This document shows positions 1-5,454 of a stretch of DNA of 11,026 nucleotides, one piece after another; within the stretch, counting starts at the first letter, position 1; each line of letters starts with the position of its first letter. Origin of the DNA: Candidatus Babelota bacterium (lineage in GTDB: Bacteria > JAGOBX01); the NCBI GenBank assembly GCA_017999075.1, contig JAGOBX010000072.1, forward strand, positions 1-11,026. Reading direction: 5' to 3'. The position numbers and the translations under genes are program-made. The notes under the pieces were generated by a model. It saw only the letters and a list, made by a program, of their open reading frames with translations. It was not told the origin of the DNA and made no database searches.

Positions 1-977
1 GCAAACTTTACTTTGCAGAATTAGGGCTTTATTATTTCAATGCAAGATTTTTTGATCCGCGGACAGCGTCTTTTATATCTCCAGACCCTGCGGACATAGA
101 TTTAAATGACCCGTTCACTTTTGCAAACCCCTATGCTTTTTGTAATAATAATCCGTGGAGGTATACGGATCCCACGGGGATGTGGGTTAATGAAACTAAT
201 GAAAAGGGTTATCCACAATATAAGAGTAGAGGATTGGATATTGTTGATAAAGCATATGATAGTATTTTAAATGTTGGTGGATTATTGCCTGGCGTTGGTT
301 CTACTGCATGTAATATAGCTTCTAATATAAAAAGTTTTTCTAATAATTCCGCTGGTAGAAATACATTTGAAATTACGTCAACAGGAATTGATCTTGCCGG
401 CGATATAACCGAAAAATTATCTTTAAAAGCTTTAGGAAAATTATGCGGGGCATATCAATTATACGGTTCTGGGAAAAATTTTTTAGAAGCAATAAGTAAT
501 TATAATTCTCTAATTTTTGAAATAGCTCGGGAAAGATACGGTGGTATTGTACAACCTACCAAAACATATCAACCAGCTGATATTTATACTAAAGCAAAAG
601 AAAATATAGTTCGAAGCCATAATAATAATCTTTACACTTATAAAAAAAATGATGAAATTCTATATTCTACGTATGATAACGAAGTTTTTCACGCTCAAAT
701 TGCATGCAAAATAATTGAAGATGTTCAATTAAAATTACTTGAATTCTTTTTAGCTAATAATGATAAGGCAACAAATGACATAAAAAAATATAAATCTTTT
801 GACATAAGTACTATTAAACATAAAGCAGTTTTTAATAATTTTTATAAAATTTTTAAACCAAAATTGGCAAAATATTCAGAAATTATTTTTAAAGTTCCGG
901 ATATCAAAGATTCGCAAGAAAAATATTTAAGAGCCGAGGATGGATGGAATGAATACCAAATTGTTCCGGATAACTAA
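1..977 (+). CDS. RHS repeat-associated core protein, C-terminal part with variable toxin-like tip (5' partial)
   Basis: The reading frame enters from the left edge (first full codon at 3) and ends at TAA 975-977, giving 324 visible residues. Residues 9-29 carry the RHS core signature (LYYFNARFFDP, then FISPDP) and residues 42-59 the closing NPYAFCNNNPW...YTDPTG. In RHS/YD-repeat proteins this core closes the shell that encloses a polymorphic C-terminal toxin. What follows DPTG, about 265 residues, is more AT-rich and unlike the core. It starts with a Gly/Ser/Ala-rich stretch (LLPGVGSTACNIASNI) and continues as a Lys/Asn-rich, probably helical region. I recognise no nuclease, deaminase or ADP-ribosyltransferase motif in it, so the toxic activity, if any, is unknown. 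The ATG at 180 is inside the ORF, just after DPTG, and is not the real start. The next gene overlaps the end, as expected for a toxin/immunity pair. Confidence 0.85.
   Translation, partial: KLYFAELGLYYFNARFFDPRTASFISPDPADIDLNDPFTFANPYAFCNNNPWRYTDPTGMWVNETNEKGYPQYKSRGLDIVDKAYDSILNVGGLLPGVGSTACNIASNIKSFSNNSAGRNTFEITSTGIDLAGDITEKLSLKALGKLCGAYQLYGSGKNFLEAISNYNSLIFEIARERYGGIVQPTKTYQPADIYTKAKENIVRSHNNNLYTYKKNDEILYSTYDNEVFHAQIACKIIEDVQLKLLEFFLANNDKATNDIKKYKSFDISTIKHKAVFNNFYKIFKPKLAKYSEIIFKVPDIKDSQEKYLRAEDGWNEYQIVPDN
936..939 (+). promoter_or_regulatory. Shine-Dalgarno that favours start 949 over 940
   Basis: GAGG lies directly against ATG 940 (no spacing) but 9 nt before ATG 949. It is inside the coding end of the RHS gene, so translation of the downstream gene is probably coupled to it. 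Confidence 0.45.
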
Positions 978-1962
978 ATTATTATTGATTTGTAGTGTTA
1001 TTTTTTTTTCCTATTGTACTGAAAATGCCAGTCAGTCTTCAAATGATTTTAAAAATTCCGATAAAAATTACGATACTAATTATGAAAAAAAAATTCCCGA
1101 TAACCCTCAACAAATATATGATATAACCCAAAATATAATCCGTAAAATAAAAACAAATCCAGACTATATAAATGTAGAAGATAATTTTAATTTTTTAATA
1201 TATCTATATACTCATAATAAAAAATACATCAATGCACATGAGTATTATTCAAAAGGCATAAGAAGCGATATTATAGGTTCATTTAAAAAAAGTAAATCTG
1301 TTTTAAGTGATACTCAGATTGCTATTATTGAAAATCTTCCTGATACACGACTTCAATTTATTAATTTTCTCTTTGAAATGGGTTCAAAAAAATATTCTGA
1401 TGATTATCTAATCAATATATTAAATAAAAAATTCGATAATTTGGTTAATAAAAATGATTCTTTGGAATATGATGATGTTTTTATATGTGTTGAAATATTA
1501 AATAAAATGCAATCAAAAAAAGCCATACCTTTAATAAAAAAAATTATTTATAAAACTGACGATCATGCTTTGATATCAGCTTCTTTTCGCCTATTGAGTA
1601 AAGCAAATGAAAAGGATGTTATACCATATATTTATAATTTTTTAACTTCCGCAAGGAGTCAATATGAATCAAGCATTTTGGGTAATTTTAAATATATCCA
1701 AGATGAAAAAACTATTGATTTTTTAATTGATTATGCTAACAATAAAATAATTAAGCAGATAAACAAACATGATGATTTTTATAATTATACTGACTTAAGT
1801 AATATAATTGATGTATTTCAAATTGTAAAAGATAAAAAAGCAATACCTTTTTTATATAAATTAAAAAACAAAGAAATTATTATAAATTTCAATAGATCGA
1901 CTACATCAAAAGCTTTAATGGATGATGTTGAAAAAGCTATTCAAGAAATTGAAGGGAAATAA
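949..1962 (+). CDS. HEAT-like repeat probable lipoprotein, candidate immunity protein of the RHS tip
   Basis: About 337 residues from ATG 949. An in-frame ATG at 940 is possible, but the only Shine-Dalgarno-like bases (GAGG, 936-939) abut it with no spacing and sit 9 nt ahead of 949. The N terminus has a short basic segment, a hydrophobic stretch (LLLICSVIFFSYC) and then a polar Ser/Asn/Asp-rich tether starting TENASQSS. This looks like a lipoprotein signal, although Tyr before the Cys is not a classical lipobox. The middle and C-terminal parts contain repeated helical units with the pattern KAIPLIKK..., DVIPYIYNFL..., KTIDFLIDYA... and KAIPFLYKLK, typical of HEAT-like solenoids. The gene overlaps the RHS reading frame by 29 nt and shares its low G+C. 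Position and size suggest an immunity or accessory partner anchored in the envelope; this is inferred from context, not from a recognised family. Confidence 0.75.
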   Translation: MNTKLFRITKLLLICSVIFFSYCTENASQSSNDFKNSDKNYDTNYEKKIPDNPQQIYDITQNIIRKIKTNPDYINVEDNFNFLIYLYTHNKKYINAHEYYSKGIRSDIIGSFKKSKSVLSDTQIAIIENLPDTRLQFINFLFEMGSKKYSDDYLINILNKKFDNLVNKNDSLEYDDVFICVEILNKMQSKKAIPLIKKIIYKTDDHALISASFRLLSKANEKDVIPYIYNFLTSARSQYESSILGNFKYIQDEKTIDFLIDYANNKIIKQINKHDDFYNYTDLSNIIDVFQIVKDKKAIPFLYKLKNKEIIINFNRSTTSKALMDDVEKAIQEIEGK

Positions 1963-1996
1963 TCCTCTTACTGGCTACAAAATCAATCCGCGTGCA

Positions 1997-2010
1997 TTGT
2001 AAATTTACAA
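1997..2010. repeat. Perfect 14-bp palindrome TTGTAAATTTACAA
   Basis: The 14 bases are self-complementary and lie 35 bp after the stop of the HEAT-like gene. It could be a dimeric regulator site or chance in AT-rich DNA. No gene is clearly positioned to be controlled by it. Confidence 0.35.
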
Positions 2011-2164
2011 ATTGGTACCAGGTTTCTTCTTTCGCCTTTTTCATTTTTTGATGATAAAAATAGTGTCATTCTTCTACATTTCTACATTTACAATTTTCAA
2101 CTTTGATTTTTCCTTGCTTTCAATTTTTTTCCAATTCCTCCCCTCGTTCGTTCCGGCTTCGGTC

Positions 2165-2245
2165 GGCTGCGTATGTTTGCGGATGTTCGCCCAGTGTCGC
2201 ATATCAGCGCCGATATACGACACAGGGCTGCCGCAAACCGCAGCC
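2165..2245. repeat. Large imperfect palindrome (81 bp)
   Basis: Three helices stack in register. GGCTGCG (2165-2171) plus GTTTGCGG (2175-2182) pair with CCGCAAAC (2231-2238) and CGCAGCC (2239-2245), with a 3-nt bulge. GCCC (2189-2192) pairs with GGGC (2225-2228). GTGTCGCATATC (2194-2205) pairs with GATATACGACAC (2212-2223) with one C/A mismatch, closing a 6-nt loop. The size and imperfect symmetry resemble repetitive extragenic palindromes or a folded RNA/ssDNA element. No second copy was found in the window. Confidence 0.6.
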
Positions 2246-2250
2246 TTAGT

Positions 2251-2270
2251 CGGCAGTGCTTACACTGCCG
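2251..2270. repeat. Perfect 8-bp hairpin with CTTA loop
   Basis: CGGCAGTG (2251-2258) and CACTGCCG (2263-2270) are exact reverse complements around a 4-nt loop. It lies 5 bp beyond the large palindrome and has no following T run, so it is probably part of the same structured unit rather than a terminator. Confidence 0.5.
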
Positions 2271-2320
2271 CTCGCAGTCGCTCAAAAAATAAATAAAACG
2301 TTTTACCTTCAATTCATCGC

Positions 2321-2346
2321 ATAGCCTTTCGGCTATTATTTTTTTT
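2321..2346 (+). terminator. Intrinsic terminator
   Basis: ATAGCC (2321-2326), loop TTTC, GGCTAT (2331-2336), then a T-rich run to 2346. It is the right shape for rho-independent termination on the plus strand. The nearest plus-strand gene ends 360 bp upstream, so it may end a transcript crossing the palindromic region. Confidence 0.55.
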
Positions 2347-2890
2347 CGCTCCTGCGGCCGCTTGCGCGGACACCGTGCGCCGTTCTCTCTCTCGGGGAGG
2401 AATATTCCGAACACTCGCAACGATAGCCAAACGCTCGCGCTGATGGACGCACGAAGCAACGCTGGCGTAAGTTCTCAAATTCCGGCGATTGAATCATTGC
2501 TGTCTGCTTCGTCATCACCAATCACATCACACACCGCAGACTTTGACAAATACCAAGCCCACCCGCCGAAGCATAGCAAGTTTGCCGTGCACCCTTCAGA
2601 AATAATTTTGCATATTTTTTTTCAGCCAACAAATTTATATTTTAACCAGCAAAAACAAATCACTGAAACCCCGAAAAATAAAGCATTTCAATAATACACA
2701 AATCTAAAACCGCATAAAACACTTACTTTCAACGCTTCAATATTCCAATCGCTGAAACCTATATAAAAATCTATATTTAAAATCAATACTAATTACGAAC
2801 CCTTTAAAATCCGGCATTTCAATGTCTTTTAATTCAGGGTGCTTCGCCCACAAAGGAAAACTGCGGGTGCTTTGCAAACTTGCTAATCTC

Positions 2891-2926
2891 CGGCGGGTCA
2901 AGACTTGCGCGAGTAATCGCCCGCCG
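2891..2926. repeat. Inverted repeat CGGCGGG / CCCGCCG
   Basis: Seven-base perfect arms at 2891-2897 and 2920-2926, with a near-palindromic core (ACTTGCGCGAGT, 2903-2914) between them. It is one of several GC-rich stems in the island. In such GC-rich DNA a 7-bp match alone is weak. Confidence 0.35.
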
Positions 2927-3022
2927 TCCTGCCCGAATCCCGCTTGCGCCGCCCGCGCAAACCTCCCCGTCCCGCCAAATTTTTTTGCGCCGTCATTCAG
3001 GACAAAAAATGATGATGGAGTA

Positions 3023-3044
3023 TACATAATATCAATATTATGTA
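3023..3044. repeat. Perfect 10-bp hairpin/palindrome
   Basis: TACATAATAT (3023-3032) and ATATTATGTA (3035-3044) are exact reverse complements around CA. The AT-only stem contrasts with its GC-rich surroundings. It could be an operator or a branch of the larger fold. Confidence 0.55.
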
Positions 3045-3082
3045 GACCCGAAGGGCGAAGCGGCGCGGGAGTATCAAGCCAA

Positions 3083-3113
3083 CTTACGATAAGATAATCT
3101 TATCGGAAGTAAG
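3083..3113. repeat. Hairpin with bulge
   Basis: GATAAGAT (3088-3095) faces ATCTTATC (3097-3104) around one base. Beyond a GGAA bulge, CTTAC (3083-3087) pairs with GTAAG (3109-3113). Confidence 0.5.
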
Positions 3114-3139
3114 CCCGACCAGTCGAAGCCGCGCCTGCA

Positions 3140-3172
3140 ATCTGACACGATGTCAGATAGGCAAGGATTGCC
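3140..3172. repeat. Two adjacent hairpins
   Basis: ATCTGACA (3140-3147) / TGTCAGAT (3151-3158) with a CGA loop, then GGCAA (3160-3164) / TTGCC (3168-3172) with a GGA loop. CTGCA (3135-3139) and TGCAG (3175-3179) can close the pair into a three-way junction. Confidence 0.5.
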
Positions 3173-3219
3173 GGTGCAGAGTGCGGCGGAGGCGGGCGGG
3201 CTGGTGGCTGGTGGCAGGC

Positions 3220-3289
3220 GAGCCGCCGACATTGAAAAAAAATAATTTTAAACAAAGGCGGCTCAGTCTGACAGATACTCCAAGCCGCC
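3220..3289. repeat. Competing GC stems: two partners for one GGCGGCT
   Basis: GGCGGCTC (3257-3264) is the exact complement of GAGCCGCC (3220-3227), and its first seven bases also match AGCCGCC (3283-3289). The two pairings exclude each other, so the segment could switch between folds, or the copies may simply reflect sequence duplication. Confidence 0.4.
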
Positions 3290-3373
3290 GCTCCAATCAT
3301 CATTTAGCAATTCGTTTCAATTCATTTCTCAAAAGGCGGCAATCCTTTTATTTGGCGGGACGGGGAGGTTTTG

Positions 3374-3437
3374 CATTGCAATAAATCATTGCCGCAAATC
3401 ACAATTGTAATTCATTGCAGTAAATCAATTGTAATTC
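3374..3437. repeat. Iteron-like direct repeats (15-mer x3, 12-mer x2)
   Basis: CATTGCAATAAATCA at 3374-3388 recurs at 3387-3401 (12 of 15 bases) and 3413-3427 (14 of 15). Start offsets are 13 and 26 bp, both multiples of 13. CAATTGTAATTC occurs exactly at 3402-3413 and 3426-3437. Closely spaced short direct repeats in gene-free DNA are typical of plasmid iterons or multi-site operators. No initiator protein of the usual iteron-binding type is visible nearby. Confidence 0.5.
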
Positions 3438-3527
3438 GCGCCGCATTAGGCAAATCGAAAAATGGCGGAGGGTGTTCAGCAAAAACAAATTTGCTACGGG
3501 GATTAGATATTTTAATAAAAAAATAAT

Positions 3528-3585
3528 TTGACATTACACTACAGTTATTATAATATTGGCTTAAATGTAGTTTAATTGTAGTTTA
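3528..3585 (+). promoter_or_regulatory. Sigma70-type promoter with overlapping TGTAGT repeats
   Basis: TTGACA (3528-3533), a 17-nt spacer, then TAATAT (3551-3556); TATAAT also occurs at 3549-3554. TGTAGTTTA is repeated at 3566-3574 and 3577-3585, exactly one helical turn apart and just after the predicted start of transcription. The inverse ACTACA sits at 3538-3543 between -35 and -10. This arrangement suggests a repressor site, possibly autoregulation by one of the two proteins encoded downstream. Confidence 0.65.
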
Positions 3586-3602
3586 TTTTTCAAGAAAATA
3601 TT

Positions 3603-3923
3603 ATGGAACTTTTAATTTCTATTTTGCAGGAAGAATTAGAAAACTCTAAAAATAAATTAAAACATTATGCGGAAAAATCTCCGATTCTTGCAAAAGCGCA
3701 TTTACAACCAATTATAAAGGGCAAACAAAAATATTATTATTTAAAATATCGTTCCGGCATTAAAATCAAATCTGAATATATAGGAAAACTATCAAAAGAA
3801 GAATTACAAAAATACAATCTTGAAATAGCCGAAGCCAAAAAAGAAAAGGAAATAATTCGTAAACTCAAAAATAGAATAAGATTTATTGAAAAAAGCTTGA
3901 AATACAAATCATTGACGGAATAA
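3603..3923 (+). CDS. Small helical/beta-hairpin protein, putative antitoxin partner of the nucleotidyltransferase
   Basis: A protein of 106 residues. Residues 1-22 form a Leu/Glu/Lys amphipathic helix. A basic central part (residues 39-63) has alternating aromatic and hydrophobic residues (KQKYYYLKYRSG, SEYIGKL) that look like a beta-hairpin. The last 40 residues are again a charged helix, possibly coiled coil. I recall similar small proteins with a YYYLxYR...SEYIG core beside predicted nucleotidyltransferases, but that is memory of the pattern, not a search. No clear Shine-Dalgarno precedes ATG 3603; the predicted leader is about 40 nt. It is the first gene of a two-gene operon, ending 5 nt before the next start. 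The role as antitoxin or DNA-binding autoregulator is inferred from size, order and the repeats at its promoter. Confidence 0.65.
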   Translation: MELLISILQEELENSKNKLKHYAEKSPILAKAHLQPIIKGKQKYYYLKYRSGIKIKSEYIGKLSKEELQKYNLEIAEAKKEKEIIRKLKNRIRFIEKSLKYKSLTE

Positions 3924-3928
3924 ATAAA

Positions 3929-4609
3929 ATGAACCAAAAAAACGAATTTAATAAAATCATACAAATAATTTTAGATAATGATTTATCAGAAAAAATAATT
4001 CTTATTGGCAGTTGGGCGTATTATTTATATTGCACAAAATTATTTTCAAAACCAAAAGAATTATCTACATTACGTACAACCGATATTGATTTTTATATTC
4101 CGAGACATTTACGAATGGATAAAAATATTAATGTTTGTAAAATTTTAAAAGAAAACGGTTATGAACACACAAAAGACATTGACGGATACGATAGATTTTT
4201 TTCACAGGATTTTAATATTGAATTTATTACAGATGAAATCGGCGCAGGTTCAAACAAACCATATCATTTAAAAAAATTGAATCTTGAAATCGTTCAACTT
4301 CGTTATACAAATTTATTAAGTCAAAATATAATAGAAATACCTTTTGCAAAAAATCAAATAATAAAAGTTCCGCAGCCAGAAAATTTCGCGCTTCATAAAT
4401 TAATCATTGCAAATTTAAGGAAAAACAAAGGGAAAACAGATAAAGACATACAGCAAGCAGTTGACATAATTAAAATTCTTATTCAAACAAAACAATTTTG
4501 CAAAATTAAAGAATTATATAATCAATTGCCTAAGAAATGGCGTAAACGGATAGACAAAACTTTAGAAACTGCTAACGAATTTTATTTAAAAAATTTAATC
4601 AAAACATAA
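3929..4609 (+). CDS. Predicted nucleotidyltransferase, possible toxin of a toxin-antitoxin pair
   Basis: A protein of 226 residues with the nucleotidyltransferase-fold signature. Helix and strand lead to GSW (residues 27-29), then TTDIDF with the metal-binding pair D52 and D54; E98 (FNIEF) is a possible third carboxylate. The C-terminal half is helical and basic (FALHKLIIANLR, residues around 150), as in proteins of the AbiEii/MNT-like group and COG4849-type predicted nucleotidyltransferases. Such enzymes transfer nucleotides to RNA or protein, and several act as toxins neutralised by a co-encoded partner. Here the gene follows a small protein gene by 5 nt with only a weak GGA ahead of the start, suggesting translational coupling. 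Family placement is fairly safe; the substrate and toxic role are inference. It converges on the XRE gene with an 8-nt gap. Confidence 0.75.
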   Translation: MNQKNEFNKIIQIILDNDLSEKIILIGSWAYYLYCTKLFSKPKELSTLRTTDIDFYIPRHLRMDKNINVCKILKENGYEHTKDIDGYDRFFSQDFNIEFITDEIGAGSNKPYHLKKLNLEIVQLRYTNLLSQNIIEIPFAKNQIIKVPQPENFALHKLIIANLRKNKGKTDKDIQQAVDIIKILIQTKQFCKIKELYNQLPKKWRKRIDKTLETANEFYLKNLIKT

Positions 4610-4617
4610 ATAATAAG

Positions 4618-4983
4618 TTATTTCATTAAATCAATTTTAGCTTTAAAAACTATAGATTTGATAACTTCTTTTATTATTTTTTTTCTTTCATCATCAATTT
4701 TTTCTACACCTTCAAAAAGTTCAATCAATTCTTTATCTTTCAATCTGTCTTTTGCCTCACTGTTTATTTCACCGGTAAGAATATAATCTATTGATGTTCC
4801 TAATGCTCGTGATAAGTATATTAATGTTTCAGCTGCCGGAATTATCTTATCATGTTCATATTTAGAAATCTGATTGTTGTCTACATTAATTTTAGTTGCC
4901 AATTCCAACTGTGATAATTTTTTATGCTGTCGCAATTCTTTAATTCGGTTGCCTAAAGTTTGTTTTATTTGTTTTTCTTTCAT
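4618..4983 (-). CDS. XRE-family helix-turn-helix transcriptional repressor
   Basis: A protein of 121 residues. Residues 10-69 form an XRE/Cro-CI type helix-turn-helix: LGNRIKELRQHKKLSQLELA, then KINVDNNQISKYEHDK, then PAAETLIYLSRALGTSIDYIL. Gln25 and the NQISKYE recognition helix are as expected. The remaining 50 residues are charged and helical, probably for dimerisation; there is no LexA/CI-like autoprotease domain. A GAGG Shine-Dalgarno lies 10 nt upstream of the start on the minus strand. The gene diverges from the replication genes on the right, and the promoter there contains a palindrome suited to it. It is the likely switch that keeps the element quiescent; the target is inferred from position. 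Confidence 0.85.
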   Translation of the reverse strand: MKEKQIKQTLGNRIKELRQHKKLSQLELATKINVDNNQISKYEHDKIIPAAETLIYLSRALGTSIDYILTGEINSEAKDRLKDKELIELFEGVEKIDDERKKIIKEVIKSIVFKAKIDLMK

Positions 4984-5020
4984 CTCAAATTTGCCTCAAT
5001 ATTATTATTAAATTTCTATA

Positions 5021-5049
5021 AACATAATATTCTTTTAAAATTTTTACAA
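5021..5049 (-). promoter_or_regulatory. Candidate promoter of the XRE gene
   Basis: On the minus strand: TTGTAA (5049-5044), a 17-nt spacer and TATGTT (5026-5021), about 40 nt before the start codon. Four of six bases match in the -10, so this is moderate support only. Confidence 0.4.
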
Positions 5050-5081
5050 GAAATAATTTTGAGCTGAAATAAAAAAACTGC

Positions 5082-5127
5082 TTGACAATTTAGTATCTAC
5101 ATACTAATATTTTAATTATAATACTAA
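5082..5127 (+). promoter_or_regulatory. Promoter of the replication operon with embedded operator
   Basis: TTGACA (5082-5087), a 17-nt spacer, TAATAT (5105-5110). TTAGTAT (5090-5096) and ATACTAA (5101-5107) form a 7-bp-arm palindrome covering the spacer and the -10 edge. A third ATACTAA half-site lies at 5121-5127 around the start of transcription. A repressor bound here would block RNA polymerase directly; the adjacent XRE protein is the obvious candidate. Confidence 0.65.
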
Positions 5128-5440
5128 AATGAATTTTTGGATTTTTTTTTAATTTTTCCGCTTTTAGCGGTCAGAAAAGTAAAAAAAGGGAATAGAAAAG
5201 AAAAAAGGACGTTCAGTTAATCAGTTTGGTCGCCGATAACCGAACGCCCCGGCAAATTAAAAACGACTTAGTAAGCCGTTAATAATTAAACAGAATTATA
5301 CCACAGAAACGGCTCACAGTCAATTTAATTCCTCAATTTTTAATTCCCTGTTTTTCGCGGTTTCTAAATATAACCGCGAAAATTTAGCAGTTTTCTAAAT
5401 TCATAACGAAAACTGCAATTCTAAATAAATTATAGACGGC
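5128..5440 (+). other. Hairpin-dense leader, candidate replication origin or structured 5' UTR
   Basis: About 310 nt with no ORF between the promoter and the first replication gene. It holds, in order: CCGC/GCGG (5158-5170); CGTTCAGTT (5210-5218) against AACCGAACG (5238-5246), one mismatch; AGCCGTT (5274-5280) against AACGGCT (5308-5314); a tandem pair, TCAATTTAATTCC (5320-5332) and TCAATTTTTAATTCC (5333-5347); TTTTCGCGGTT (5352-5362) against AACCGCGAAAA (5372-5382); and GCAGTTTTC (5387-5395) against GAAAACTGC (5408-5416). The last two hairpins have similar loops starting TCTAAAT. No T run follows them, so they are not ordinary terminators. Being next to a primase gene suggests origin function, but regulation of the mRNA is equally possible. 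Confidence 0.5.
5352..5416. repeat. Pair of long perfect hairpins (11-bp and 9-bp stems)
   Basis: TTTTCGCGGTT/AACCGCGAAAA with a 9-nt loop, followed after 4 nt by GCAGTTTTC/GAAAACTGC with a 12-nt loop. Both are perfect, which is unlikely by chance in 65 bp. Confidence 0.6.
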
Positions 5441-5446
5441 GGGAGG
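5441..5446 (+). promoter_or_regulatory. Strong Shine-Dalgarno GGGAGG that fixes the start at 5455
   Basis: GGGAGG lies 8 nt before ATG 5455. The in-frame GTG at 5446 begins inside this site and cannot be the start if the site is used. Confidence 0.7.
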
Positions 5447-5454
5447 TGAAAACA

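Larger units (their letters stand above)
2957..3374. repeat. Element bounded by a 22-25-bp inverted repeat, with nested internal stems
   Basis: The arm at 2959-2980 (AAACCTCC...GCCAAAT) is an exact 22-base reverse complement of 3350-3371 (ATTTGGCG...GGAGGTTT). With one inserted T the match extends to 2957 and 3374. Inside lie non-crossing inverted repeats: 3023-3032/3035-3044 (10 bp), 3062-3068/3129-3135 enclosing 3088-3095/3097-3104, 3140-3147/3151-3158 (8 bp), 3160-3164/3168-3172, and 3183-3189/3285-3291 enclosing 3220-3227/3257-3264 (8 bp). I see no target-site duplication at the outer ends. It may be a MITE-like insertion or a multibranched RNA/ssDNA structure; it encodes no credible protein. 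Confidence 0.55.
1963..3527. other. Gene-free GC-rich island with many inverted repeats
   Basis: About 1.56 kb without a credible gene. Short open frames exist on both strands, but they overlap each other, lack ribosome-binding sites and have Arg/Pro/Ser/Cys-rich translations with no family resemblance. Stretches at about 2130-2560 and 2830-3480 are far richer in G+C than anything else in the window, and AT-rich DNA separates them. The island contains a large imperfect palindrome, several perfect hairpins, one intrinsic terminator, a long inverted repeat pair and iteron-like direct repeats, each listed separately. Possible readings are a repetitive extragenic element, a structured RNA, a replication or integration locus, or decayed foreign DNA. 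The sequence alone does not decide between them. Confidence 0.7.

Noticed and set aside
180-977. ATG at 180 as the start of a separate 265-residue gene
   Set aside because: The same frame is open upstream to the window edge and encodes the RHS core motifs, and no Shine-Dalgarno precedes 180; it is the interior of the RHS gene.
2165-2245. Integron attC site
   Set aside because: The palindrome lacks the RYYYAAC and GTTRRRY core boxes, no integron integrase or cassette array is present, and the recombinases are ordinary Xer-like proteins.
2589-2620. Possible left attachment copy matching the 10651 repeat (GCACCC...TTTT similarity)
   Set aside because: Only GCACCC and scattered A/T bases agree; the match needs several gaps and is no better than chance.
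3135-3179. tRNA-like fold
   Set aside because: The three-way arrangement has no acceptor stem of 7 bp, no T-loop consensus and no anticodon arm of the right size; it is not a tRNA.
2012-3384. Several open frames of 60-120 codons on both strands in the GC-rich island
   Set aside because: They overlap each other on opposite strands, have no ribosome-binding sites, and their translations are Arg/Pro/Ser/Cys-rich without domain resemblance; they follow from high G+C and palindromes.
3374-3437. CRISPR array
   Set aside because: The repeats are 12-15 bp, overlap or are spaced by 13 bp, and leave no room for spacers; no cas gene is in the window.
5446-5454. GTG 5446 as start of the DUF5659-like gene
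   Set aside because: It begins inside the GGGAGG ribosome-binding site, whereas ATG 5455 has ideal 8-nt spacing to it.
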